A DNA stretch of 64,000 nt from Litoreibacter halocynthiae (GCF_004365635.1 NZ_SOBH01000001.1:496001-560000), one strand, 5' to 3'. Positions 34,963 through 45,233 are shown, numbered from the stretch's first letter. Notes: generated by a model from the sequence alone, not told the origin. Translations and numbers: made by a program.

Positions 34963-35922
34963 ATGGCAGATATGGAATTCGGCGCGTTTGAGGCGCCTGC
35001 GACCCCGCAACAAGGGGGTTTTTCGCGTATGATGAACCTTGTGGGCGCTGGCAGCTCCGTGGTGTTGGTGCTTGGGTTGGCCGTTTGGGGCTATCAATTG
35101 ACCGTGCGCGACGTCACCGATGTGCCTGTGATCCGCGCGCTGGAAGGACCGGCCCGTGTGCAACCCGCTGATCCCGGTGGTCAATTGGCGCAACATACTG
35201 GTTTGGCTGTAAATTCTGTGCAATCCGAAGGCGAGGCCGAAGGGCCGACACCGCAAGTGATCCTTGCGCCAGAGCCGATTGATTTGACGCAGGAAGACGC
35301 GATTGTTGCCTCACCGAGCGAAATTGAAGTCGAAGCCGAAGGCGTCGTGGAAGAAGCCGTAGGCACGATGGTGTCGCTGAACGGCGAGCTGCGCGACGAT
35401 GATGATGTGGCCTCCGCTTTGGCGCTGGCGGACCGAATGGCCGACGGCGTGGAGCCGCTGGAAAGTACGGCCCCTGCCGAAGACAAGGCCGCGCTGAACC
35501 TTGCGCGCCCCATTCTTGACCCGAAAGTTCCGGGTGTGAGCCGCTCTCCCGTGCCAGCCCGAAAGCCGAAAGTTGATTTGGCAGCGTTGCAAGCGCAGGC
35601 TGCCGTCGCCTCCGCCGTATCGGCAGTGGGTGGCGGAGCGACGGAAGACGTCGATCCGGCGAGCATCGTATCGGGAACACGACTGGTGCAGTTGGGCGCG
35701 TTTGACGACGCGGAAACCGCACGCGCCGAATGGGATAAAATCGCTGCGCGGTTCGAGAACTATATCGACGGCAAGTCGCGGGTCATTCAGGAAGCCACCT
35801 CTGGTGGGCGGAAATTCTACCGCCTTCGCGCGGTCGGTTTCGACGATCTGAACGCCTCGCGCCGCTTTTGTGCGGTCCTTGTGGCCGGAAAAGCCGCGTG
35901 TATCCCCGTACTGGCCCGTTAA
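34963..35922 (+). CDS. SPOR domain protein
   Basis: A 319-residue bitopic protein: a short cytoplasmic part, one transmembrane helix (about residues 22-44, VGAGSSVVLVLGLAVWGYQL), a long acidic, disordered periplasmic linker and a C-terminal SPOR domain (about residues 235-319, starting GTRLVQLGAFDD). SPOR domains bind glycan strands stripped of stem peptides, typically at the division site. GGAGAGG precedes the ATG. The following gene is nagZ, so both concern peptidoglycan. Confidence 0.92.
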   Translation: MADMEFGAFEAPATPQQGGFSRMMNLVGAGSSVVLVLGLAVWGYQLTVRDVTDVPVIRALEGPARVQPADPGGQLAQHTGLAVNSVQSEGEAEGPTPQVILAPEPIDLTQEDAIVASPSEIEVEAEGVVEEAVGTMVSLNGELRDDDDVASALALADRMADGVEPLESTAPAEDKAALNLARPILDPKVPGVSRSPVPARKPKVDLAALQAQAAVASAVSAVGGGATEDVDPASIVSGTRLVQLGAFDDAETARAEWDKIAARFENYIDGKSRVIQEATSGGRKFYRLRAVGFDDLNASRRFCAVLVAGKAACIPVLAR

Positions 35923-35983
35923 ACGGTCCTTTGTTCGGTTTGTGCAAGTGCACGAAGCGAGCCTAGTTTAAGAGGTTCAAGCA

Positions 35984-36976
35984 ATGCCCTCAGGCGCATA
36001 CATTTTTGGCTGCGAGGGGGTGAAGCTCTCGGACGCGGAACGTCGCTTTTTTGCAAGCGCAAACCCTTGGGGATTTATCCTTTTTGCCCGAAATGTGGAA
36101 AATCGCGACCAATTATCGGCGCTTACGGCGGATTTGCGGGATGCTGTGGGCTGGAATGCTCCGGTCTTGATCGATCAGGAGGGCGGGCGCGTTCAGCGGA
36201 TGCGGGCGCCGGAATGGCGGGAATATCCACCGGCCTTGGACCAGATGGACATGGCCGGACCGAACGCCGCGCGCGCAATGTATCTGCGCAACCGGATGAT
36301 TGCCGAGGAGCTGTTCGAGGTCGGGATCGACGTGAACTGTGCGCCGTTGGCAGATGTGATCTGGCCCGAAAGCCACCCTGTGCTGCGCAACCGGTGCTAT
36401 GGCTCGGACGTCGATACGGTGGTGGAGATGTGTCTTGCGACCGAGCAGGGCTTGTTGGACGGCGGCGTGCTTCCGGTGCTCAAACATATTCCTGGCTATG
36501 GCCGTGCGGTGGTTGACGGGCATAAGGATTTGCCACGGGTCGATGTTTCGCGCGACGAGCTCGACGCGCTGGACTTCGCGCCATTCAAACGGCTGACCCA
36601 TATGGCGATGGGGATGACAGCGCATATCGTTTTCCCGTGCATTGATGATCTGCCCGCGACGACCTCTCCCAAGGCGATGAAGATGATCCGCGAAAATATC
36701 GGGTTCGACAATCTGATCATGACCGATGACATCTCCATGGAAGCGCTGTCTGGCACGGTGGCGGAGCGGGCGCGGGCCTCGCTGGATGCGGGCTGCGATA
36801 TTGCGCTGCATTGCAACGGGAAGATGGCGGAAATGCAGGCTGTCGCGGATGTATGCGGACCGATGACGGACGCGATGGTCACGCGCGCAACGCGGGCAAT
36901 CGCCTATCGCAAAACCCCAACAGATATTGACATTTCGGCGCTTGAAGCGGAGTTTCGCACCCTAGTTGCAAGGTAG
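35984..36976 (+). CDS. nagZ: Beta-N-acetylhexosaminidase
   Basis: A glycoside hydrolase family 3 enzyme that removes GlcNAc from GlcNAc-anhydroMurNAc peptides during peptidoglycan recycling in the cytoplasm. The 330-residue protein has the family motif KHIPGYGR (167-174, usually KHFPG), the mobile-loop histidine at 180 and the nucleophile Asp248 in IMTDDISME. AGAGG upstream supports the start. It is followed by scpA after three bases. Confidence 0.95.
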   Translation: MPSGAYIFGCEGVKLSDAERRFFASANPWGFILFARNVENRDQLSALTADLRDAVGWNAPVLIDQEGGRVQRMRAPEWREYPPALDQMDMAGPNAARAMYLRNRMIAEELFEVGIDVNCAPLADVIWPESHPVLRNRCYGSDVDTVVEMCLATEQGLLDGGVLPVLKHIPGYGRAVVDGHKDLPRVDVSRDELDALDFAPFKRLTHMAMGMTAHIVFPCIDDLPATTSPKAMKMIRENIGFDNLIMTDDISMEALSGTVAERARASLDAGCDIALHCNGKMAEMQAVADVCGPMTDAMVTRATRAIAYRKTPTDIDISALEAEFRTLVAR

Positions 36977-36979
36977 CGC

Positions 36980-37774
36980 ATGAGCGAGCAGGACCAGACC
37001 GGAATAGAGTGGGACGAGGGCACTGTCGAAGCGCGCTTGGCCGCCGAGGCGTTGATCGTCGATGTCGACGGGTTTGAAGGCCCGCTGGACCTGCTTTTGA
37101 CCCTATCGCGGACGCAGAAAGTCGATCTGCGCAAGGTCTCGATCTTGCAATTGGCCGAGCAATATCTGGTCTTTATCGAACGCGCCAAGGCGCTGCGGTT
37201 GGAACTTGCTGCGGATTATCTGGTGATGGCGGCATGGCTGGCCTTCCTGAAATCCCGCCTGTTGTTGCCCCCTGATCCGTCAGAAGAAGGACCGTCGGGG
37301 GAAGAGCTTGCGGCGCATCTGGCTTTCCAGCTAGAGCGCTTGAGCGCGATGCGCGAGGCATCGGCCAAGCTGATGGCGCGCGACCAGTTGGGGCGTGATT
37401 TCTTTGCCCGTGGCCTGCCCGAAGACGTCACGCGGGTGCGCAAGGTGACCTATACGGCGACGTTGCTCGACCTGATGCAAGGCTATGCGCGGATTAAGAC
37501 CAAGGATGAGTTCCGCCCCTTTGTGATGGACCGCGAGAAAGTGTTCACCATGGAACAGGCTTTGGACCGGATGCGCAGCCTGATCGGCTATGCGGGTGAC
37601 TGGTCGGATCTGAATTCGTGGCTGCCGGATGGCTGGGAGACGGACCCGGTGAAGCGCCGCTCCGCGACGGCTGCGACCTTTGCAGCCTCGCTTGAGATGG
37701 TCAAGCAGGGGCAACTTGAACTGCGGCAGGGCGACGCCTTCGCCCCCATACAAATTCGCAAGAAGGGCAGTTAG
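36980..37774 (+). CDS. scpA: Segregation and condensation protein A
   Basis: The kleisin subunit of the SMC-ScpAB condensin, 264 residues. The N-terminal DGFEGPLDLLLTLSRTQKVDL is the ScpA signature that binds SMC, and the C-terminal winged helix follows (TFAASLEMVKQGQLELRQ). Starts three bases after nagZ and ends directly before scpB, so it is translated as part of the operon. The smc gene is not in the window. Confidence 0.96.
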   Translation: MSEQDQTGIEWDEGTVEARLAAEALIVDVDGFEGPLDLLLTLSRTQKVDLRKVSILQLAEQYLVFIERAKALRLELAADYLVMAAWLAFLKSRLLLPPDPSEEGPSGEELAAHLAFQLERLSAMREASAKLMARDQLGRDFFARGLPEDVTRVRKVTYTATLLDLMQGYARIKTKDEFRPFVMDREKVFTMEQALDRMRSLIGYAGDWSDLNSWLPDGWETDPVKRRSATAATFAASLEMVKQGQLELRQGDAFAPIQIRKKGS

Positions 37775-38422
37775 ATGTCTGAAGAACAAGAAGAATCCCT
37801 GTTCGAAGCCCCGCCCATGGGCGAGCAGGAGCGGATGGTGGAGGCAATTTTGTTTGCCTCGGTCGAGCCTGTGACGATCAGGGAATTGTCCGACCGTATG
37901 CCCCATGGGGCGGACCCTGCGGAAGCACTGGTTTACCTCAAGAAGCGCTATGAAGGGCGTGGCGTGCATCTGGTGCGCGTGGGCGACGCTTGGGCGATAC
38001 GTACGGCGGGCGATCTGGGCTTTTTGATGCAGAAAGAGACCGTCGAGACGCGTAAACTGTCGCGCGCGGCGATCGAGACTTTGGCGATTGTGGCCTATCA
38101 CCAGCCCGTCACCCGCGCCGAAATCGAAGAAATTCGCGGTGTGTCCGTGTCGCGTGGCACTGTGGACCAGTTGATTGAGATGGAATGGATCCGGTTCGGG
38201 CGTCGTCGCATGACACCGGGGCGGCCCGTGACCTTCGTGGTGACGCAAGGCTTCCTAGACCATTTCGGTCTGGAAAATGCCCGCGATCTGCCGGGGCTGA
38301 AAGAGCTGCGGTCTGCCGGATTGCTGGACAACCGACCTCTGCCCGGTGCCGCGATGGGCAGCGACGACGTGGACGACGAAGATGAAAGCCCGGAAGGCCA
38401 GAACGAGCTTTTCGAGGATTAA
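37775..38422 (+). CDS. scpB: Segregation and condensation protein B
   Basis: Partner of ScpA, 215 residues with two winged-helix domains. Signatures are MVEAILFASVEPVTIREL at the start and ETLAIVAYHQPVTRAEIEEIRGV in the second domain. The ATG follows the scpA stop with no gap, and AGAAGGGCAG at the end of scpA is its ribosome site. The C-terminus is acidic (DDVDDEDESPEGQNELFED). It acts in chromosome segregation with SMC. Confidence 0.96.
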   Translation: MSEEQEESLFEAPPMGEQERMVEAILFASVEPVTIRELSDRMPHGADPAEALVYLKKRYEGRGVHLVRVGDAWAIRTAGDLGFLMQKETVETRKLSRAAIETLAIVAYHQPVTRAEIEEIRGVSVSRGTVDQLIEMEWIRFGRRRMTPGRPVTFVVTQGFLDHFGLENARDLPGLKELRSAGLLDNRPLPGAAMGSDDVDDEDESPEGQNELFED

Positions 38423-38457
38423 GCCCTATTTATAAGGGGCAACGCAGGAGAGGCGAG

Positions 38458-38658
38458 ATGAACCAGATAATAAACATGGTGATCCGGATGGTCATGCGCC
38501 GCATGGTCAATTTGGGGATCAACAAGGGCATCGACGTGGCTGCCAAACGCGGGAAAGGCGGCAAGGATTTGACGCCCGAGCAACGCCAAGCGGCCGGACA
38601 GCAAACCAAACGCGCCAAGCAAGCGGTGCGGATGAGCCGCCGGATCGGGCGGTTTTAA
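38458..38658 (+). CDS. Small basic protein after scpB
   Basis: A 66-residue, strongly basic protein: a hydrophobic, Met-rich first helix (NQIINMVIRMVMRRMVN) and a Lys/Arg/Gln-rich remainder ending SRRIGRF. GGAGAGG before the ATG is a good ribosome site, and it lies 35 bases after scpB on the same strand, so it is probably co-transcribed. No known family recognised; membrane association or nucleic-acid binding are both possible from composition. Confidence 0.72.
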   Translation: MNQIINMVIRMVMRRMVNLGINKGIDVAAKRGKGGKDLTPEQRQAAGQQTKRAKQAVRMSRRIGRF

Positions 38659-38667
38659 AACAGCCTC

Positions 38668-39408
38668 ATGTACGATCCCAAAGGAAACGGCAAAGACAAA
38701 GCTGTGCCGGAAGTGCAGTTTGTCGAGGCAGAGCCACCAAGCCACTTGCGTGGAATTGTTCACCGTTTTCTGGAGCTTAAGACGGATGGTACACTGCTTG
38801 CAGACTACCGTTTTCATGCGTTGCCGGATGCCTGTGCCTATATCGTTTTCGACCAGTTAGATCGAAAAGTCGCGGGGGTATCGAAGCTGCGCGCCGAGTC
38901 CGAAGAGTTCAACTTGGGCAAGCGGTTCCACTTCGTAAACATCCGCTTCTTGCCTGGTGTTTGGCAGGGCGATGAGGCGCAGGTCTCTCACGGAATGGTG
39001 GACGCGCCCTATGCGGGAGATTTGCCCCTGCTCGACATTAACCGTGACCTGTCGGATTGCGGTTTTGTCGACCAGCAAGCGATCTTGTCGCAGCTTGTCG
39101 AGGCTTTGATTGACGCCAAGCTGGTTGCGCCAAACCCCGTTACCGAGAAGGTATTCCAGCATCTCGACGACATTCACACAGTAGCAGACATGGCCGAGCT
39201 TTCGGACCTGTCGACGCGACAACTACAGCGAACGCTGAAACGGACCACCGGATTTGCTCCGCATGACTTCCTCAAGATTCTGCGATTACAGCAGGCATTG
39301 AACGGCAAGGACACGTGGTCTTATGCGGACCAGTCGCATTTTATCCATTCATTTCGGAAGGCTACAGGCTACACGCCAGGAAAGTACTCCCGAAAGTTTG
39401 ATGTCTGA
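38668..39408 (+). CDS. AraC family transcriptional regulator
   Basis: A 246-residue regulator with a C-terminal AraC DNA-binding domain (about residues 155-246) of two helix-turn-helix units: DMAELSDLSTRQLQRTLKRTTGF and the closing DQSHFIHSFRKATGYTPGKY. The N-terminal part is like the DUF6597-type sensor region of this subgroup. It starts ten bases after the small basic gene, with no strong ribosome site, and lies just upstream of a VOC protein gene that it may control. Confidence 0.88.
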   Translation: MYDPKGNGKDKAVPEVQFVEAEPPSHLRGIVHRFLELKTDGTLLADYRFHALPDACAYIVFDQLDRKVAGVSKLRAESEEFNLGKRFHFVNIRFLPGVWQGDEAQVSHGMVDAPYAGDLPLLDINRDLSDCGFVDQQAILSQLVEALIDAKLVAPNPVTEKVFQHLDDIHTVADMAELSDLSTRQLQRTLKRTTGFAPHDFLKILRLQQALNGKDTWSYADQSHFIHSFRKATGYTPGKYSRKFDV

Positions 39409-39476
39409 TATCTACAATACGCGGCAACTCGGCTTTGTTAGATCAAGGACATGATCGACAAATAATGGAGTTGAAG

Positions 39477-39857
39477 ATGTCTAAAATGAACGCAGTCGGA
39501 TGGTTTGATATCTACGTGGACGACTTGGACCGTGCCGTGGCTTTTTACGAAACCGTATTGGGCCAGACGCTTGAAAAAATGGATGATCCCACAGGTCAGT
39601 CACAGATGATGAGCTTTCCTGCCGATATGGGGGCTTACGGGGCCGGTGGCGCTTTGACCAAGGCTGAATACGCCTCGCCGGGCGTCGGAGGCACGATCGT
39701 CTATTTCATGGTGGAAGACACCGCAGTGCAAGAAACGCGGGTCGCTGAAGCCGGAGGAGTGGTCATCCGACCGAAGTTTTCCATCGGAGAGTTCGGCTGG
39801 ATTACCCTGTGCCAAGACACCGAGGGCAACATGGTTGGCTTCAACTCGATGAAATAG
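39477..39857 (+). CDS. VOC (glyoxalase-like) family protein
   Basis: A 126-residue single-domain vicinal-oxygen-chelate protein. It has the usual start VGWFDIYVDDLDRAVAFYETVLG and end FGWITLCQDTEGNMVGFNSMK. Substrate unknown: members include glyoxalase I, antibiotic-resistance proteins and dioxygenases. ATG 39477 is chosen because GGAG sits six bases upstream. AraC regulator plus VOC protein is a common pair, which suggests a small regulated unit. Confidence 0.9.
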   Translation: MSKMNAVGWFDIYVDDLDRAVAFYETVLGQTLEKMDDPTGQSQMMSFPADMGAYGAGGALTKAEYASPGVGGTIVYFMVEDTAVQETRVAEAGGVVIRPKFSIGEFGWITLCQDTEGNMVGFNSMK

Positions 39858-39893
39858 GGTTTTCTTGGCCCTAGTCTGACACCGATTTATTTC

Positions 39894-39921
39894 CACGGGC
39901 GGCTCTAACGGGCTGCCCGTG
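39894..39921. terminator. Stem-loop between convergent VOC and dcd genes
   Basis: CACGGGC (39894-39900) and GCCCGTG (39915-39921) form a 7-base stem with a 14-base loop, placed between two convergent genes. There is no strong T-run, so termination is likely but not certain. Confidence 0.45.
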
Positions 39922-39926
39922 TTGCG

Positions 39927-41018
39927 TTATGCTGGCGTCTTGAAGTGCTTCGACAGTTTTAGGCCTTGGCCTTGGTAATTCGACTTGATGTCGGTGCCAT
40001 AGAGCTGCGTCGGCACCTCGGACATATGTTCGTAAACCAAACGGCCCACGGTTTGACCGTGCTCCAAAACGAAAGGGGCCTCATGACAGCGCACTTCCAG
40101 CACCCCGCGCGAGCCTGTTCCACCTGCGGCGGAATAGCCGAAACCGGGGTCGAAGAAGCCCGCGTAATGCACGCGAAACTCGCCAACCATTGCAAGGTAG
40201 GGAGCCATTTCAGCGGCACAATTCGGTGGAATAACAATGCTTTGCTGGCTGACGAGGATATAGAATGCACCGGGATCAAGGATGATGCGGCCCTCATCGG
40301 TGCGCAGCTCCTCCCAGTAGTCCGACGGATCATAGTGGCCCAGCTTGTCTAGGTCGATCACGCCTGTATGCGGCTTGGCGCGGTAGCCGACCAGATCACC
40401 GCGTTCGGGCTTCAGATCGACCGAGAAGCCGAGACCGTCAGAGATCACCGCCTCGCCCGAGACGATGGGGGAGGTTGCGTGCAACCTGCGAAGTTCGTCG
40501 TCGTCCATGACGGTTTTACCGACGCGGAAGATGATTTGGTTGAGCATTTGGCCCGTGCGCGCCACGACCGAGAAGGAACGCGGGCAGATTTCCGCATAAA
40601 GCGGCCCGATATAGCCCGCAGGGACGCGGTCGAATTCCACGCCATAATCGGTAATTACACGGGTCAGAAGGTCCAGACGCCCGATGGAGGACTTGGCGGA
40701 AGCGGCGGCGGACATATCCTCGGCCAGAGCCAAGTGTTCGAGCAGCGGGACGACATAGACGCAGCCCTTTTCCAATACGGCCCCGTTGGTCAGGTCAATC
40801 TTGTGCATGGTGAAATCATGAAGGCGACGCTCCACCGGATGGTCACGGCCCGTCAGGAAAGAGGCGCGGACCCGGTAGGCATGGGTGCCAAGGCGCAAAT
40901 CAAGGGATGCGGGCTGGATCTGGCCGTCGCTGATCGGCTCCTCGGCGGTAATCGCACCGGACTCGACCATTGCTTGCATTTGGTGATCGGCGAGCACGCC
41001 ACGATTGAAATCAACCAC
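39927..41018 (-). CDS. dcd: 2'-deoxycytidine 5'-triphosphate deaminase, long form
   Basis: Converts dCTP to dUTP for thymidylate synthesis. At 363 residues it is about twice the length of E. coli Dcd and matches the long form I recall from alphaproteobacteria. The first half has SDGQIQPASLDLRLG and SAKSSIGRLDLLTRV; the second half has IPPNCAAEMAPYLAMVGEFRVHYAGFFDPGFG, given by position. GTG 41018 is taken as start because GGGGAAG lies three bases upstream; the open frame beyond it enters the tRNA terminator. Confidence 0.9.
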   Translation of the reverse strand: MVDFNRGVLADHQMQAMVESGAITAEEPISDGQIQPASLDLRLGTHAYRVRASFLTGRDHPVERRLHDFTMHKIDLTNGAVLEKGCVYVVPLLEHLALAEDMSAAASAKSSIGRLDLLTRVITDYGVEFDRVPAGYIGPLYAEICPRSFSVVARTGQMLNQIIFRVGKTVMDDDELRRLHATSPIVSGEAVISDGLGFSVDLKPERGDLVGYRAKPHTGVIDLDKLGHYDPSDYWEELRTDEGRIILDPGAFYILVSQQSIVIPPNCAAEMAPYLAMVGEFRVHYAGFFDPGFGYSAAGGTGSRGVLEVRCHEAPFVLEHGQTVGRLVYEHMSEVPTQLYGTDIKSNYQGQGLKLSKHFKTPA

Positions 41019-41040
41019 TATCTTCCCCCTGGATACACGA

Positions 41041-41071
41041 AACGCCCGGCGCTTGAGCACACGGGCGTTTT
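41041..41071 (-). terminator. Stem-loop after tRNA-Pro
   Basis: AAACGCCCG and CGGGCGTTT pair around a short loop just downstream of the tRNA (minus strand), with T/A runs on both sides. It probably ends the tRNA transcript; read on the plus strand it has the longer T-run. Confidence 0.65.
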
Positions 41072-41076
41072 GTTAT

Positions 41077-41153
41077 TGGTCGGGCTAGCAGGACTCGAAC
41101 CTGCGACCTTCCGTCCCCCAGACGGACGCGCTACCAGGCTGCGCCATAGCCCG
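41077..41153 (-). tRNA. tRNA-Pro (anticodon GGG)
   Basis: A complete 77-base cloverleaf with encoded CCA. The acceptor stem CGGGCTA pairs with TAGCCCG, the anticodon stem TCCGT with ACGGA, and the loop CTGGGGG places GGG at the anticodon, so it reads CCC codons for proline. The T-arm has the standard GGTTCGAATCC. It lies between merR and dcd on the same strand. Confidence 0.97.
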
Positions 41154-41249
41154 ACTAATGGCGTCATGTCATAGCCAAATTCCAAGCGGTGGCAAGGGCT
41201 TTGGCCAGAATATTGCGGAGCCGGAGGAAACATCGCGGCGCACAGCGGC

Positions 41250-42290
<1,041 letters not shown>

Positions 42291-42316
42291 AAAATCAGAC
42301 CTCCCTTATCGGCGGG

Positions 42317-42619
42317 TCAGGACTTGTTGCCAGAGGCCACGCGATCTTTCATCAAATGCGACGGACGAAATGTCAGCACGCGGCGGGGATGGATCGGAAC
42401 CTCTTCGCCCGTCTTGGGGTTGCGGCCGACCCTTGCGGACTTTTCACGGACCGAGAATGTGCCAAAAGACGAAATTTTAACCTGCTGTCCGGTGACAAGC
42501 GCGTCTGACATGTGCTTGAGCACACTTTCGACCAAATCGGCGCTTTCATTGCGCGATAGGCCGACCTCTCGGAACACGGCTTCGCTTAAATCCATGCGGG
42601 TCAATGTTTTGGCAGTCAT
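42317..42619 (-). CDS. ihfA: Integration host factor subunit alpha
   Basis: A 100-residue nucleoid protein of the HU/IHF family that bends DNA as a heterodimer with IHF-beta. The signature [20 protein letters not shown] is present, followed by the proline-bearing arm and [35 protein letters not shown] marks it as the alpha subunit. ATG 42619 is chosen because the upstream part of the open frame is unlike the family. Lies between fabH and merR on the same strand. Confidence 0.95.
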   Translation of the reverse strand: MTAKTLTRMDLSEAVFREVGLSRNESADLVESVLKHMSDALVTGQQVKISSFGTFSVREKSARVGRNPKTGEEVPIHPRRVLTFRPSHLMKDRVASGNKS

Positions 42620-42730
42620 GTCGTCCCCCTTGTCGTTGTTTTCAAGACGATAGGCTTGGGGGAATTTCCGAGTCAATATCAAGGGCTTGTATTGCACCCT
42701 TTATGCGCGCTTTAGGCGGGTTTTCCCCGT

Positions 42731-43708
42731 TCAGAGGCGCAAAACCACGGCACCCCATGCCAATCCGCCACCAATCGCCTCCATTACAAGCAACTGTCCC
42801 GGTGCAAATTTGCCTTCGGACTTGGCCACCGACAGGGCAAGGGGAATCGATGCGGCAGAGGTGTTTCCGTGGTCCTGAACGGTCACGACGACCTGATCCA
42901 TGGGGATATTCATCTTGGTGGCAGTCGCCTTGATGATGCGCAAATTGGCTTGGTGTGGCACGACCCAATCGACATCCGCGTCGCTCAATCCGGCTTTCCC
43001 AAGCGCGGTTTCGGCGGTTTTCGCGAGCTTCTCGACGGCGTGGCGGAAGACTTCCTTGCCTTGCATCACCAATACGCCGGTGGTCTGGGTCTTGGAGACG
43101 CCGCCATCGACATAAAGCAGGTCGCGGTAGGTTCCGTCAGAGTTCAGGTCAGTGGCGAGGATGCCTGCATCTTGCGGGGTCCCATCACCCTCTACGGCTT
43201 CCAGAACCACGGCACCGGCACCGTCGCCGAACAGAACGCAAGTGGTCCGGTCTTCCCAGTTCATGATGCGCGAGAAGGTCTCCGCACCGATGACCAGCAC
43301 CCGCTTGGCCTGACCGGATTTGATCAGCGCGTCGGCGTTGGACATGGCAAAGACGAAGCCCGCGCAGACGGCTTGCACATCGAAGGCAAAGCCGCTTTTC
43401 ATGCCAAGATTACCTTGGACCATGGTCGCGACAGAGGGAAAAGTTGTGTCGGGGGTCGAGGTGGCGACGACGATCGCGTCCAGCGTTTCGGGGTCCATGC
43501 CCGCATCTGCAAGCGCTGCGCGCGCGGCTTCGGTGGCCAGATCGGAGGTGGTTTGCCCTTCGGCAGCGAAGTGACGGCGCTCAATGCCAGATCGGGACTT
43601 GATCCACGCGTCGCTGGTTTCCATCCAAGTTTCAAACTCGGCGTTTTCGACGACGCGTTCGGGCAGGGCGTGGCCCATGCCACGCAAAACGGACCGGATC
43701 ATGCTCAT
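42731..43708 (-). CDS. fabH: 3-oxoacyl-ACP synthase III
   Basis: Starts fatty-acid synthesis by condensing acetyl-CoA with malonyl-ACP. The 325-residue protein has the catalytic Cys115 in AVCAGF, His252 in PHQANLRI and Asn282 in DHGNTSA, which is the FabH triad. Its ATG overlaps the plsX stop in an ATGA arrangement, so the two are coupled. It lies upstream of ihfA in the run rpmF-plsX-fabH-ihfA-merR. Confidence 0.97.
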   Translation of the reverse strand: MSMIRSVLRGMGHALPERVVENAEFETWMETSDAWIKSRSGIERRHFAAEGQTTSDLATEAARAALADAGMDPETLDAIVVATSTPDTTFPSVATMVQGNLGMKSGFAFDVQAVCAGFVFAMSNADALIKSGQAKRVLVIGAETFSRIMNWEDRTTCVLFGDGAGAVVLEAVEGDGTPQDAGILATDLNSDGTYRDLLYVDGGVSKTQTTGVLVMQGKEVFRHAVEKLAKTAETALGKAGLSDADVDWVVPHQANLRIIKATATKMNIPMDQVVVTVQDHGNTSAASIPLALSVAKSEGKFAPGQLLVMEAIGGGLAWGAVVLRL

Positions 43709-44796
43709 GTGTTGGATTTGCCCTTTGTCGCATCCGGCGTTTTCAAAGCCGGTTCTGAAGATTGACCCGCTTCGGTAATGGATGCAACCCGCGCCGCCAG
43801 CTTCTCACCAAAACCTGATTGAGCCAGCTGCACCGCCAGTTTGATCGCCGCCGATACGCCAGTGGCATCCGCCGACCCGTGGGATTTTACCACGGTGCCG
43901 TTGAGGCCCAAAAACACCCCGCCATTCGCCTGACGCGGGTCGATACGTTTTTTGAGCCGCTGCAAGGCCGGATAAGCGAGCAAGGCCGCGAAGCGCGAGA
44001 AGACCGAATGCTGGAACGACTCACGCATCCTGCCGGAAATCAGGCTCGCCGTGCCTTCGGCGGTTTTAAGGGCGACGTTGCCGGTAAATCCGTCGGTCAC
44101 GATCACATCGACGCGGTCAGACGGGATGTCGCCACCTTCGATGAAGCCGACATATTCGAAGTCATTGTACTTTGCCGCGGCCTCGATCATCTCGTGGGCG
44201 ACCTTAAGTTCTGCGCGGCCTTTATGCTCCTCGGTGCCCACATTCAGCAGCCCGATGCGCGGGCGGGCGAGGCCGAAGCCGTTGCGGGCGTAGCTGAGAC
44301 CCATAAGGGCGTATTGTAGCAAATCATCCTGATCGGCGCGTATATCGGCGCCGACGTCAAGCATCACGTTGAAGCCGGAGGGATTGCGCGACGGCCAGAG
44401 GCAGGCAATGGCGGGGCGGTTTACACCTGCCACCTTGCGCAGCCGGATCATGGAGACCGCCATCAGCGCGCCGGTATTTCCGCAGCTGACACAGACAGTG
44501 GCGTCACCCGCGCGCACGGCGTCGATGGCCGACCACATTGACGTGTTCTTGCCGTGCCGCATCACATGGGACGGCTTCTCATGCATGGTGACCACATCAT
44601 CGGTGTGGCGAATATCGCAGCGGTCCGTGATGCCGCGTTTTGCGATGTGTTTCTCCAGCTCGGCGCTGTCGCCGTGCACGATGAAGCGAAGATCGGGGTT
44701 TATTGCGGCAGACTTTGCCATACCCTCAACGACAACGGCGGGGCCCAAGTCCCCGCCCATAGCGTCAATAGAAATGACTGTGTCAGTTGAACTCAC
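43705..44796 (-). CDS. plsX: Phosphate acyltransferase PlsX
   Basis: Makes acyl-phosphate from acyl-ACP for the PlsY-dependent start of phospholipid synthesis. The family start TVISIDAMGGDLGP and GNTGALMA, GGVFLGLNG segments are clear. GTG 44796 (363 residues) gives the usual N-terminus; ATG 44820, eight codons upstream, is the alternative. Neither has a strong ribosome site. The extra C-terminal tail of about 20 residues is polar. Downstream of rpmF on the same strand and coupled to fabH. Confidence 0.95.
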   Translation of the reverse strand: MSSTDTVISIDAMGGDLGPAVVVEGMAKSAAINPDLRFIVHGDSAELEKHIAKRGITDRCDIRHTDDVVTMHEKPSHVMRHGKNTSMWSAIDAVRAGDATVCVSCGNTGALMAVSMIRLRKVAGVNRPAIACLWPSRNPSGFNVMLDVGADIRADQDDLLQYALMGLSYARNGFGLARPRIGLLNVGTEEHKGRAELKVAHEMIEAAAKYNDFEYVGFIEGGDIPSDRVDVIVTDGFTGNVALKTAEGTASLISGRMRESFQHSVFSRFAALLAYPALQRLKKRIDPRQANGGVFLGLNGTVVKSHGSADATGVSAAIKLAVQLAQSGFGEKLAARVASITEAGQSSEPALKTPDATKGKSNT

Positions 44797-44843
44797 CGGA
44801 AGCCTGCCTGTTTGCCGCATTATTGTTGCGACGCAGCCTAGGC

Positions 44844-45050
44844 TTAAGCGGCGTCGTCGTCCAGATCGACTTCGTTCGCCAGAGCGACAACTTCGCGCTC
44901 TGCATAGTGGCCGCAAGACGGGCAAACGTGGTGTGGGCGTTTCAGCTCACCGCAGTTGCTGCACTCGTTCGGGTTCGCAGCCACCAGCGCGTCATGGGCG
45001 CGGCGATTGTTGCGGCGCGACTTGGATACTTTATTCTGCTGGACGGCCAT
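44844..45050 (-). CDS. rpmF: 50S ribosomal protein L32
   Basis: A 68-residue L32. It begins [19 protein letters not shown], and the zinc-ribbon cysteines are retained as CSNCG and CPSCG, so it is the zinc-binding form. The C-terminus is acidic (DLDDDAA). It lies between the DUF177 gene and plsX on the same strand, the usual bacterial arrangement. Confidence 0.97.
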   Translation of the reverse strand: MAVQQNKVSKSRRNNRRAHDALVAANPNECSNCGELKRPHHVCPSCGHYAEREVVALANEVDLDDDAA

Positions 45051-45233
45051 GTCTCAACCTTTGGTGTTTAAGGGGCCATCGTTGGCCCGTGTGTCAATGT
45101 AGCGTCTGTCGACGGCGTTCCGTGGGCGTCTAACGCCTCAGGCGCGGCACGTCCAGAGCCATAATCTCAAGAAGCGCGGAAAATACCCATTCCGTTGCGT
45201 TTGGCAAGAGATTCGCGACGCTTATGTGCGGGA

